Positions 46,950 through 58,119 of a DNA stretch of 64,000 nt are shown piece after piece. The notes below the pieces were generated by a model that saw only the letters and a list, made by a program, of their open reading frames with translations, had not been told where the DNA came from and made no database searches. Made by a program: the position numbers and the translations under genes. Every line of letters starts with the position of its first letter. The stretch's first letter is position 1. This DNA comes from Varanus komodoensis (taxonomy: Eukaryota; Chordata; Lepidosauria; Squamata; Varanidae), in NCBI RefSeq assembly GCF_004798865.1, contig NW_025335856.1:10550803-10614802 (forward strand), written 5' to 3'.

Positions 46950-47060
46950 AGATATAATGAAGTTGAGAAAGAATTGATCATGGCCACCAGATTAGTAATG
47001 GTTAAATTTTGGCAGCAGTACCTGCTTGGAATAACCCAAGACTGGAAGAGATATAAAACT
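46950..47060 (+). repeat. Possible L1 ORF2 C-terminal scrap
   Basis: The frame gives [20 protein letters not shown], then GITQDWKRY, similar in layout to the L1 'A-A-R-x-x-I-A-x-x-W-K...W' end. It is wedged between CR1 RT and an L2 piece. It is short, so the call is weak. Confidence 0.35.
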
Positions 47061-47124
47061 TGTGCCTTTGAAGTCTAACTCTACCATCAAGGGAATTACC
47101 TATGGGCTTTCTAGGATTAGTTTG

Positions 47125-47640
47125 ATTGTAAGAATCCCTTCCAATATGGGTTCCAGTCAAGTTTAGGGACTGACACAGCCTTGATTATATTGGTAGAAGA
47201 CATTCGATGTGAACCAGAAAGAAAAATACATCCCTGTTGTTGGCCTTATCAGCAGCATTCAGTACCATTGACCATAGTATCTGGGGGTACTTATGCACAG
47301 TGGTTCCAATCTTGTGGGACGAAGCCATGAAAATACTGTCAGTCAGTAGACAAGCTGATCCAGGCTGCAGTTGTGCAACTTCTGCAAGATAAGATCAGCA
47401 GGTTTGAAGTGCTTTTGGACCAAAGATTGTCCCTAGAAAGTCAGGTGACTGCTGGCCCCAAGAGCTCCTTTGCCCAACTTTGATGTATGGACCCCTTCCT
47501 GGAGATATAACCAGAGAGTTCCTGTTTCATTTCCCATTTAGATTACCACAATACACTGTACATGGGACGGACCTTAGAGAGTGCTCAGAAATTGCAGGAA
47601 CCATAACCATAGTGGTGGAGAGATGCTTTGTGCTGCTTGC
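47125..47640 (+). repeat. L2-clade LINE fragment with internal deletion
   Basis: FQYGFQSSLGTDTALIILVE matches the L2 'F-Q-S-G-F-R-x-G-x-G-T-E-T-A-L' block. About 200 bp later, FEVLLDQRLSLESQVT and, after a further gap, SHLDYHNTLYMG match the L2 thumb and post-RT blocks ('L-G-V-L-L-D-x-x-L-S-L-E-x-Q-V', 'S-R-L-D-Y-C-N-A-L-Y'). The catalytic core between them is missing. Old and broken. Confidence 0.8.
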
Positions 47641-49639
47641 TGAATTGACCATTGTATATTCCATTGCAATTGCATTAACTGTCTATTGTGATGTTCTAGA
47701 TTTTCTGTGTCTAGTTTATTCTGTGATACCCTTACTTTGCAAAATGCCATGCATGCTGATATCACACCAGCATGTATGCTGATGCTGCCACACTTCAGGA
47801 TTTGGCCTCCCAATCTTGCCAAGAAGAATTCCATTTTCACAGCACAAATTGTTCTTCAATGGTCGATCAAATCTCTGATGTAAATTCATTTGTACTAATG
47901 GGCACTTGGGGGTGCTATCAATCTTGCTAAACCAAAGAGGTATTATTTGTCCTCTATTCTTGCCCCACTCCAAATAGTACCTAACAAGTAAGAACCCCTA
48001 AATTTGCATAGGATGCAAGGCAGAGATAATGTAATTAGAGAATGCACATATTTGCATTTCATGTTACCTCCCCTCACATACCTTTCACTAAGTAGGCTAA
48101 GTAATTATCACAATGCAAGGCTGTTGTTGTGGATATAAACTGGCTGAAATCCCAAGGGATGAAGAACCTGTCTTCTGCTTTTGCCCTCTTCCTTCTGTGC
48201 ATGCAGACATGCACACACACTCTATTTACAGGTGCACATGATGTTTGCAGCTCACAGGCTTTAGAAAACGTAGCAAAACTACTCAACTGGGACTGAGTCC
48301 TGGGAGATGTTTCTCTAGCTCCTTATTATACATTTAAGGAAAGCAAGGATAGAAAGGCCATGTTCAAAAGCCAACAAACTAACAATTGCCTTGTTTTTGT
48401 CAGACATCTAGGATGACCTAATGCCTTCTGCCAGAGTGAGACACACACAGACAACAGCGGGGGGCATTTTTCAAGAAGCCAGGCTGTTTACTAGAGGTGT
48501 AATGAGATAATAGGGTACCTGGGAGAGATTCAGACTCCTCTGGGGAAGGATAAATACCTTGAGTAAATTCCCTTTACTGCTGTACCTTGTCAACCACTTA
48601 TCTCACTTAAAAGGAACATTTAGAGATGTGGTTCCCAAAGTACTTAAAGGAGAAGGGACAGAAAACTGCTGTATATGGGCCAACATCTCAACCTGCTGCT
48701 CAGGTTGGCCATTCCAGAGCAACTCACAACTTTCAAGTCATAGCTAGCAGTTATGGCTTCTCTCTTTATCTTTATTTAGTCTACAGTAAGCACTGGGGGA
48801 CCAATCCAGATCAGGGCCCTGGTGGGGAGAGTCAGGGGCTTTAACCCTCCTCTGCAGTGAATTTCATCCAGATCAGGAAGGCAAATGAAGCACACATTTT
48901 ATTATGCAAAGCATAACAGTGTTGTGGGACCTAATTCGGATCTGAAACAGAGCTTGAGAAAAAGGGCATAGCCTCCTTCCCTGCACTGGGGTCTTGATCC
49001 AGATTTGGGACCCTATTTTAATCCTGCAGTAAGAGTGAAGAGAGAAAATATATAACTGCTGGCTACCTTTTTAATCTCTGTGTTGGCTTTCAGTTTGTAC
49101 CAGAACAAGGAAACATTCAGACTGAGGAGTGGGACAGCATCAGAAGCTTTAAGATCAGGCTTTAAGGTCTGGCCTCTTGGGTCACCTAACCACTGCAAGA
49201 TCATTGTCTACTTATCTATGGTGGCAGCAGCAATGTAGCAAATTCAGAAGCCAGCAGCTCCTCCTACAGTGTTGTGACACATAAGGCATCTCTGAATGTC
49301 ACAGTTAGAATCCGTGATGGTCAATTGTAGTTGAAATGAGTCTGTTCCTTCCACCGCCTGCCAGGTATTAACAAATACATCTGTGCAACGTCGGATGAGA
49401 TGTCTCCTTTACTTGCATTCTCATTCCATGTGTGTGAGGAATTATACATGCATGCATTGCTGCTTGGGAGTTATGGTGTGGAATCCTGTAATGGTCTGAC
49501 ATATGCATTATCCTGTTATGCAGCTTTTCCTGATTGGTTGTTGTCCATTGGCCTTTCTGTATAATGTTTGTATGCCATTGCTCATCAATATCAGGAAGAG
49601 AGTAATCAGGATAGGTATGTGGAGGGCAGGCAACCATGT
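47641..49639. other. Unclassified sequence
   Basis: No gene or named repeat. The start may include residual L2 3' sequence. Confidence 0.4.
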
Positions 49640-49930
49640 GGCAACCGGTCAGTCCTAGAGGAGATCAACCCTGACTGCTCTTTAGAAGGCCAGATCCTGA
49701 AGATGAAACTCAAATACTTTGGCCACCTAATGAGAAGGAAGGACTCCCTGGAGAAGATCCTAATGCTGGGAACGATTGACGGCAAAACAAGAAGGGGACG
49801 GCAAAGGAGTCACTGAGGCAGTTGGTGTGAGCTTAGGTGGACTCCGGGAGATGGTGGAGGACAGAAAGCCCTGGAGGTATGTTGTCCATGGGGTCGCGAT
49901 GGGTCGGACACGACTTCGCGACTAGCAACA
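49640..49930 (+). repeat. BovB (RTE) LINE 3' end
   Basis: The frame at 49568-49816 contains LEGQILKMKLKYFGHLMRRK, then DSLEKILMLGTIDGKTRRGR, the diagnostic C-terminal region of BovB ORF2. The 3' region continues with ggtggaggacagaaagccct, tgtccatggggtcgcgatgg and gtcggacacgacttcgcgac, the classic BovB terminus. A stop follows RQRSH where the family reads on. It is 5' truncated. BovB is known for horizontal transfer among squamates, ruminants and others via parasites. Confidence 0.97.
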
Positions 49931-50064
49931 TCATATTTTGTTGATTGGTAATTGTCACCCCAAGAACTGACTGGAGCCATTCCTGCCTAGCTTTAGAAAG
50001 AATGCTATCTCATGTGCCTTCAGACTATGTCCTGCCATCACAGGAACACAAAGTGTGATGAAGT

Positions 50065-50218
50065 GCCAGTGTAGTTTGGAGGTGGCCATATTGGACTTGG
50101 CACTGACTTTCAGCCTGAACTACCTCTCAGAATTGTTGTGAGGATAAAATGGAGATGATGATTATTTAATCTGCCTTGGGTTCCTTTCAGGAATAGTGTG
50201 GGATATAAATATAATAAT
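50065..50218 (+). repeat. Sauria-type SINE, internally deleted
   Basis: gccagtgtagtttggaggt corresponds to the SINE head with its A box. The B-box region is decayed. The body reads ctacctctcagaattgttgt, and the 3' end tctgccttgggttcctttca then gtgtgggatataaatataat is well preserved. It lies 134 bp downstream of a BovB 3' end in the same orientation. Confidence 0.88.
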
Positions 50219-50744
50219 ATCCAAGATCAAAGTTAAAGTGAAAAATTAAACATCTGCCTTACATTGTTACTTTGGATAATCTTTTGTCTTTCAGTTCCTG
50301 GAGAATTAGTCTGACATCTCAGTGTACTTACAAAACATGAAATAGATGAATCCAAACTTGGAGTAAAGGATTTACACTAAACATGATATTACTGAATTGT
50401 GTAGCACTTCTTGGAAGAGCTTCGGCATTAAATATCATGGGTTCTATTTCAAGGTGTGAAAATGTTATACTGTGATCACAATGAAGGGCTGTTAAGACAA
50501 TCTCACAGGACCTAAAGCATGCTGTGGGTTAATTATTTCTTGCATGGGCCACATTTCAATCAGGAAATAATGTACAGAAATAGTATCAATTCTATTTATA
50601 TCCTGCTCATACATCTACTAAATATTTCCTTCTCCTATTAATTATGGACTTTTGCAGACATTTAGAACCGCATTAAGCAAAAATGAAGGTAGTTCATAGC
50701 AAATCATACCAAAATACCCTAGAATGTAATCTCTGTGGATGTAT

Positions 50745-50812
50745 AATCAAAAGTAAATTCTACTGAGTTCAATTAAACGTATTCCCAAGTAAGTGCACAT
50801 AGGACTGAACCT
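50745..50812 (+). repeat. Palindromic short repeat, 'gagttcaat...cccaagtaagt' type
   Basis: aaagtaaattctactgagtt, caattaaacgtattcccaag and taagtgcacataggactgaa follow the common squamate element letter by letter, with mutations. Same family as 24844-24932. Confidence 0.75.
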
Positions 50813-50931
50813 TTATTTGTTCGGGGCTACCTGATGTCTTTATAGCCAGAAGTACAGAAATATGGTCAGTATCTAGACGGTGTTGAGCACTAATTTAATC
50901 TGGCAATCAGTCAACAAGAGAGCCTTAAGTA

Positions 50932-51072
50932 CAGTCTTTTCCATCTTGGCGTTCTCCAGATATTTCAGGTGTCTGCTACTATCAGTTGCAGATGACATGG
51001 TTAATGTTCAGGTGTGTAAGAGCTGCAGTCCAACAAACCTGGCAGGCACTTGAATGGTAGACTTTGCTCTGG
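50932..51072. repeat. hAT-like MITE, cagtcttttccatcttggc type
   Basis: The left arm cagtcttttccatcttggcg with ttctccagatatttcagg is inverted by the right arm aacaaacctggcaggcactt with gactttgctctgg. gagctgcagtccaac near 51020-51034 is the mate of the usual 'ggactacaactcc'. Decayed, non-coding. Confidence 0.65.
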
Positions 51073-52438
51073 AGGAGCATTCAGCTCCCTAAAAGCCTCC
51101 AGTGGCCCAGCAAAGCAGAGAATTCATCTTTTCAGCTGGGTCAGAGTTGGAGCAGGATACAGCATCATGTACCCAAGAAATGGCAGATCCAGAAGTGCCA
51201 AATAATTCACACTGAAACATAGCCCATTTTTATAGAACGGGCTGAAAATTGAGTTTGTAGTAGGCCTGCACAGATTATGGTTCACCAAATTAAATGTAGA
51301 CCACCAATTATGCCCTGTGACTTGCCAAATATTTTGCAATCATTTTTCCCCCTGAAGTTCTATGCAATGCAGATAAAACTAGTTTATACAAACTGTGGTG
51401 AGGCAGCATCTATGACAAGTGGGCTGAGTTTGGCATTGTAGGCTACACATTGTGATTCCCTGTTATATAATCTCTCCTTCCCTTAATTGTTGTGATAGTG
51501 ATTCACCTAAGAATGGACACTAATTAAGGATACACTGGAACAAATCATTTGACGGTAAGACACAATGAGGCCTAGAACCTCCAACTACAGCCAGTAGTTT
51601 GCTTACAGCCACACACTCAAGAACAGCTGGACTGCCTCTCGAGGTTATCTCCCTTACAACTATTAACCTTTTATTTGCCGTCGTTTGATTACATGCACAT
51701 TTCCACAGTGCCAATGAGAGTTGCCAGAGCTGAGCCACAGGTGGCAGTCAGAGAACAAACAGAGGCATGAACCAGAGCTTTAAAAGCATTCACTCAAGCA
51801 AAGCCTCAGCCCAAACAGGAAACACTTTCATATCTCTTTCTGTCCAGGAGCAACTGATGCTCAGCATGTGTTCATAAAGACCAAAGGCTGAACATGTTCT
51901 TGCTGTAGCGAACATTCCAAGCTGTACCTTTGGAGGTTCCAGCCCACATCTTGACAAGGGAAAGAGTTTGCTAGCAGAATACTTAGTTTCCAACTGTAAC
52001 TCCAACAATTTTTGAGGGAATTGGATACAAAACCAACATTCATTTATTGGACTTGTTTTTGAAGGTGCCATTAAGGTAGAACTTTCCCAAAGTAGCATAT
52101 GCAATAAAAGAAGCAACACAAAACAATAAACATTCATGGAACAGCAATAACAAATCAAACCAACAGCCCAAATGTACATTTAAGAAAAGGCCAATGGGAG
52201 CACATGCATTTTGTTTTGAGCTTTCCCATAGGCATACAAAGAAGATATACAAACTGTTAAAAAATAATATTGCTGGCTGGGCCACTTTTTCTGCTTCACT
52301 AGTTGGCATCAAGTCAAAGAACCCCTCAAATTGTGCAGTCGGTTCTTCAGTGGGTGTGCAAACCTATTTAAGCTTAGATATGCTCTCCTATCCAAATTGG
52401 TCAACCTCCCATCCCATAGACTACAATCTTGAAAGCAA
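51073..52438. other. Unclassified sequence
   Basis: No gene. A 129-codon minus frame at 51790-52179 overlaps others, has no domain and looks like chance. Confidence 0.4.
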
Positions 52439-52482
52439 TGTGGTGGTGGTGGTGGTAATGGTGGTGACGACGATGATGCTGA
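52439..52482. repeat. (GTG)n / (GAT)n-like imperfect trinucleotide repeat
   Basis: Runs of tggtgg pass into gacgacgatgatgctgat. Simple repeat. Confidence 0.85.
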
Positions 52483-54369
52483 TAAAAATAATATTGGTGT
52501 AAAGAGAGGCCCATCCTAATTATTTCCTGCCATCTGCTCTTCCAGGTGTTAGAAAGAAATGCCTTAAATAACTCAATGAGTCCCTGAGATTTCCTGCTAA
52601 TTACTATTGATGTTCCTATCCTTCAAAGGATTTGTCTGATCCTTTTGTGAAAATGGTATCACTGGCCATTATTACTTATTGACAGAGAACAGTGCAGTTC
52701 CATGGTGTCTTCTGCAGAAAATTAATTGTTAAAATTACTTTTAACCTGCTGCATGTAAATGTCATGGCTGAGACTGCGTTCTCAAGCCTCTGATGGCCGC
52801 TGCCCATACAGTTACCGGCAGAGCCCGAGGCACTCTCTGTTATTAAAAAGAGATATGTCCACCACCCTTTTGCAGGCTCTGAGGGAGATCAAGTCAGGAA
52901 TGTCCTGTCCCATGATGCCTGAGCTCATGCATCATCATGATGAATGGAATAATCCAGGCATGGGAAATGAGACCCATTTCCCAGGTTCTGGAAGAAGGTT
53001 GTCCACCCACCACACACACACACACCCTTTTCTCTCATATTGGGCAGAAGCAGTGGGTGATTAATGGCTGCCTTTGTCACAGCAAAGCCTTAAGGGCAAT
53101 CTGCAGTGGACATTGTAATGTCTGAATCATTGGCACGCCATATAATGCTCGCCCTCAAGCTGTTTCCACCATTATATCCTAGATGGCTTCGGACCAATTA
53201 TATCATACCTTCTTTATATTTTGGGGTATGTATTCCCGTGGATGCTAAACTTGTGGTATTATCCTGGCTTCAGTTAGCTGGTACACTGACTGGCAGGAAA
53301 GGAAGTGGCACAGCGAAAGGATGTTGTGAGTGAGTCACTAGGGAAGGGCACATCAAAGGCCCCACAGCTCCACAGTTTGCATAAAAGCACGAGACCACGA
53401 ATGCCTCTGAATTGAGGTTTATTAAGACTTTCTTTCCCTAGTTGCATCACCAGCCTATAGAAAAATGAGAGTGAGAAAGAGAGAGAATGAGAGAGATCTT
53501 CATTGCCTTACTTGTCCCTCTGCCCCACAACCCATATCTTCTCTTGATCCCTCTCGCCTTTATGCTCTGCTCAGCCCATTTTCTCTGCCCCTCCCACCAG
53601 CTGAAGCACATTTAGGCTGCTCAAAATGGACAAGTATTTTGTTCCTGTCCCAAAACACCATTAATTTCATAATATGGTTTTGTTTTGCTTTTTTGGAAAA
53701 GGCTTACATTTTCTCAAGCTTGCAATCATTTTCTGGAAAAAGATGCATGCTCTTTCTTTAAAAAGCATGTTTTCATGACTTAATTGTGTGGGACATGTGT
53801 ACTTTTGCACATTTTTTTTCAAATTTGGAAATGTACATCTACCCCTATGGAGGGGAAAAAAGGGTGCTCATATTTGGGAACAAGAATGCAGAAAGGTGAC
53901 TACTGAGATAGAAAATGGAATTAATGGCCCATTGGCCTATTGTTGGACTGGGCCACTGATGAAGGCAGCCACCCTAGACTAATTCTTCTCAGTGATGCTG
54001 GCACTTGTGAGGAAGCAATGAGTCCAGAATGAGCATCAGAAAACCCTACAGTTACCATAAAGAAATGGTAAGCCTGTCAGATTCTCAGTGGTTGAGTTCT
54101 AATGATAATGCCATTCTTCCTGCTCCCCCTGTATTTTATTATTTTTCACCCTCAGTATTATTTCATTGTAAAGATATGCATTTAGTAGGTAGGCAGGTAG
54201 GCAATGGCCGCTATCAAAAACACCAGGCTATCATGATATTCTTCTTTCTTCCCATCGGTATCTTGTGATATGCACATGGTTTGACTTCATGAAGGTTCCT
54301 TCTTCCATACTCCACTTCATTAGCTGCGATGGGTAGGGCTCAGAGCAGAGAGATATCACATCATATGAT
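52483..54369. other. Unclassified sequence; 53080-53300 possibly conserved non-coding
   Basis: No repeat family recognised. The 53080-53300 segment (tgaatcattggcacgccata, accattatatcctagatggc) is unique and motif-rich. 52760-52920 is CpG-containing (ggccgctgcccatacagtta, ccggcagagcccgaggcact) and stands out from its AT-richer surroundings. Confidence 0.3.
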
Positions 54370-54930
54370 ATGTACTGTAGGCCCTGGGCCCATTGCTCCT
54401 TCCAAAGAGTCTTCAAAGGATGTGGAAACAGATTCCAAGCCAGATGGGGAGGAAGGACCAGAATTCACAGGTGAGATGCCAAAACCCAGAAACAGGCCAG
54501 GTGGTATTTGGGAGTCCATCAGATTCAGATACTATGGGAAAGCAAAATGAGCCAGCTAATGAGGAATAGTGCAGGTCAGGCATCATTAATCCCAGGGTTC
54601 CGCATCAGCTAAAACAGGAAGACTAGCTGAGATGGACTCTGAAGATGGACATACTCCAAGGGATGGACTCTGAAGCAAGAGGATCTGCCTTAAAGGTGTG
54701 ATGTTGGTAACATGAGGGAGAGGCATTCAGTTTAGAATCAGCTTCTTGCCAATCATGCTTCTTCTTCATACTCTCACCATTCGTATTTCATTTGTATTGA
54801 CTTCTGCAAAAGGCTTCATTTCTACTTTTAAGACATTCTGACTGGTTTATAGTAGCATAATAAAGCTTTGAATTAAAAAGCCATTGTCTGAGTCTGCCTG
54901 GAAGGAAGGGGAGAAAGACAGCTTCCATAT
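54370..54930 (+). repeat. Unclassified retroelement-like repeat, possible LTR fossil
   Basis: The frame at 54329-54550 contains SSKDVETDSKPDGEEGPEF, acid-rich and of the kind found in squamate retroelement leader or gag-like regions. Further on, tagcataataaagctttgaa then aagccattgtctgagtctgc looks like a polyadenylation signal with downstream terminal sequence, as in an LTR. The family is not determined. It is broken and old. A non-LTR or host origin is not excluded. Confidence 0.35.
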
Positions 54931-55213
54931 GTATCACTGGTATTTACCAGGGAGAAGAAGAAAAGGAGACCCAGTGAAGCCGTGAGGCTGAACAAGCTTC
55001 AGTTCTTGCCCACTTTGGATGCTACTTTGGAGGCAGCAGCAATGCAAAAATCACATCCATCCATGATTCCCTTGACTGGCATTTAGGACTGACAACCTGG
55101 CCCTGGACCGCTTGAAGCTTGTGCTGATCCCTTGCTCCATTTCTACACAGAGAACAACTTTTCATGTTACATGTTCTAAACATCAATTGCCATCTTCCAA
55201 TTAGTGCTTACAC

Positions 55214-55215
<2 letters not shown>

Positions 55216-55280
<65 letters not shown>
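55216..55280. repeat. Compound (GT)16(GA)16 microsatellite
   Basis: Uninterrupted GT units switch to uninterrupted GA units, as at 5569-5622. Likely highly length-variable. Confidence 0.97.
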
Positions 55281-55283
<3 letters not shown>

Positions 55284-55555
55284 TACACTGCAGCTCCCTA
55301 GCAGTTTTGTTTTGCAGAAAGGTTGGCGACAGACTCTTAATATCTCCTAACGCATATGGTCTCTATATCCCAATGAGCACATTTTTAAGACACAGTTCTC
55401 CTCCTGCATCTAGTTTCTATACTCAAAATAGAAGCCAGAAATTTTGGGATGAAATGTATACGAGCTAGCTAGGGAAAATGCATTCAATTAGAAACATCAA
55501 CTGCCAAGAATTTTTTATTTGGTGCATATGCTGTTTGTGATCCCAAGCTTCCCCA

Positions 55556-55558
<3 letters not shown>

Positions 55559-55601
<43 letters not shown>

Positions 55602-55621
55602 GAGAATAGAGAGAGAGAGAA
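55559..55621. repeat. (GT)21 followed by interrupted (GA)n
   Basis: Twenty-one GT units, a short tgagaata spacer and then seven GA units. It lies 279 bp from the previous compound array in the same orientation. Confidence 0.97.
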
Positions 55622-55955
55622 CTTGTCTGAGAGAGAGCAAGAGAGGCTTGCATTTTAAATTTGCACACACTTTAAACTTTTATGGGTACTTCAAACAAAC
55701 TGGATTAAAATTCTGTAGCCTAAGACATAGTTCTCAACCAAGCAGTGACTGCTACATCAATATCTACAGCTCATTCAAATGAATCTTATTGGTTGAGAAC
55801 TGAGGGTTGGCAAGGATGATGCAGGAATTTGGGATCTATAAAGCACACAGTTAAAAAGATAATGCCATCTGTCCTTCAAAAACAAGTGAGAAGTCAAGAG
55901 ATGGTGCCTATTTTTCTGGAACCAAGGTTGAGCCCATGCAGCAGAATCCTTTAGA

Positions 55956-56100
55956 ATAGCTTTCCCCAGCCTGATGACTTCCATAGGTTTTGACCTGCAT
56001 GACCCACACTTCCCAGTATTCCTGACCATTGGCCACTCAGGAAGTGGCTAAAGGGAGTTAACATTCACAACATCTAGAGGTCCTCTGGTTAGGGAAGTTT
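55956..56100. repeat. hAT-like MITE, gctttccccagcctgatg type
   Basis: atagctttccccagcctgat then gacttccataggttttgac, a central cccagtattcctgaccattg then gccactcagg, and catctagaggtcctctggtt then agggaag correspond in order to the family ('ccttccccaacctggtgccctccagatgtt...catctggagggcaccaggttggggaagg'). Ends are inverted repeats. No transposase. Confidence 0.75.
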
Positions 56101-56169
56101 GCTTTTGACTATGCCTTGCTGAAGTTTCTGGCAAAACCTGGAACCTGCCACCCATGTTAAACTATAGGG

Positions 56170-56292
56170 CAGGAGTGGGCAATGTATGGCCCTCCAAATA
56201 CTTCAGCCTAAAATTCCCATTGGCTATGATGCCTGGAGCTGATGGGAGTTGTAAGTTAAAACCTCTGGAGAGTCACAGTTTGCCTACCGCTG
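56170..56292. repeat. hAT-like MITE, CAGGAGTGGGCAA type, near complete
   Basis: The left end caggagtgggcaatgtatgg with ccctccaaatacttc and the right end ctctggagagtcacagtttg with cctaccgctg are imperfect terminal inverted repeats beginning CAG(G/C) and ending CTG. The centre has gctgatgggagttgtaagtt. The eight bases outside each end are too different to claim a target duplication. The clearest MITE in the window. Confidence 0.85.
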
Positions 56293-57679
56293 TCACAAGG
56301 CGGATGATTAAGCAGATACTGGAATAAGATTTAAAGACTCCACTCCTGAGCACTCTAATACTAGCATGGTGTATTTTCATCAGGACAAACTATATATTCT
56401 GCACCATGGAAGGGTTGTGCCTACTGAGTGACAGAAATTCTGCTTTGCATTCCTAGGCAGAGCTGGGAAAGGCCCCTGTCTGAATCCCTGGAGAGCTACA
56501 GAGCATCTGTAGCAGCAATACAGACCCAGTGTGTACAGAAAGATGGTCCTTTCATAGGAGCCCATTTCAGCACTGGAGGCTATTGGCTCAGCATCAGGGG
56601 AGTGATATAGCTACCTGGGGCTTCAGCCTGAAGTTATAAGGAACTGTCTTTGGTGCTGAGCTTCAGCCTTAGCCCAGGTCCAGCAGCAAGGTCAGCTTCT
56701 TTAGAATCCAGACAGAGGCCGAGAGCAGAAGCACTGCCTCACTAATACTGGAGCCACCAACCACTTCTGAAGCAAAAGGGCTACATGTGTGAACGCTTCA
56801 TCTGTGCTATACCTTATCCTTGTGAAGACATAGAGAGCTGATGCTGTCCTCCGTGAACCCAAACATCGTTGCTCTTTCAGTGAATGTCCTTTCTGTTATG
56901 CACCATAGCTCTGTAACATTGCTTGCTTTTTTTAAGGATATGATTCAATTCAGGTTTGGTTTGATCAAGCCACTTGAATTGCATTATGTCATTGTAACAG
57001 AGTTAATGTATTTATTTGCTGGGAGGCAGCGCTGGTTTTTGATCCCAGTCATCCACCCATAGGTACCAAGGGTGCATCTCTGTTACTACCGGATTGTCTC
57101 CCTGCCCATTCCCAGATCAGGTTTTGGCCACCAAAATGCAGCCAAGTTGTTCCTTCAGTGACTGAGCCTGTGAACGGGAAAGCGGAGGTGGCTGGAAAGC
57201 AAGCAAGCTCTGAAAGAGCCATTTGCCCCTTTGGCTTGATTCTGCCTGTGGCACCAAAGAACTTTTAATAGAAATCTTTAGAATGGAATGGGCTACAGCT
57301 GTTTGCCTTGATAAATATATTTTATGCTGCATGCCTCAGCTGCCATCTGTTTGCTGATATGAGTGTTTCTTCTCTGCAACAGTGGGAAAGAAGCTTTCAA
57401 AAGAAATTGCAGGAGATGAGTTTAGTAACAGGTATACGGGGTTCTCGTGGTAGTTGTTTTCTTTTTAAGTGAAAATCCATGCCTATGGTGTTATTCTGCC
57501 ACTTTACCGTGCCAACATGATAAACCCAAGAATTGGTTGTGGAGAGAAGTGAAGAAGACAGGGCAACAATTGGCAAATGAGAGAACACATACTATACTCT
57601 GGTTGTTGAAGCACCTTTCTCTTTCATGATGTCTTTTGGTCCAGCTCACTTGCTCACCCACCCCCATGTAATTTTTCTC
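56293..57679. other. Unclassified sequence
   Basis: No gene or named repeat recognised. Confidence 0.4.
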
Positions 57680-57701
57680 CCCTTTCTCCATGGAGAAAGG
57701 G
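57680..57701. other. Perfect 22-bp palindrome
   Basis: The sequence is symmetric about the centre of CCATGG: ctttctccatggagaaag extended by two C/G pairs on each side. It could be a dimeric protein-binding site or form a cruciform. No context supports a function. Confidence 0.9.
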
Positions 57702-58119
57702 AGTGGCCTGTGAAAGAAGTCAGTTTCATCCCAGTGGAAGTGTGAAAGGTGCCTGAAGCAAAGGGCCATGGAAAAAGTAATCTCTGTGTTATTTCCAGTT
57801 TGTGATCAGTGACAACAAAGGGGTCCTTAGCACGGGATAGGGCTTAGGGAAAGAAAGAGAAAGAGCTTTCTAAGGTTGCCCAACACTCCAGTTATCTGGA
57901 TTGGGAAACTCTGTGGGCTGAATTATGTCCTCAGACTGAAGGTTCCCCATTCCTGCCATACTCTCCAGAGCTAGTCTGACCTGGATCAGTGGGGTTACCT
58001 GATGAAGATTTGCATGCTTCAGAAACATTATCATGCTTGAATAACCCATTCAATGGTCTGGCTGCTGGTGCCTCTCCATCCAGGGCTCCGAATGAATTCC
58101 TACACATCATGGATTGAAA
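57702..58119. other. Unclassified sequence
   Basis: No gene or named repeat recognised. Confidence 0.4.

Noticed and set aside
49568-49816. 82-codon plus frame with good coding appearance
   Set aside because: It is the BovB ORF2 C-terminus, ended early by a stop.
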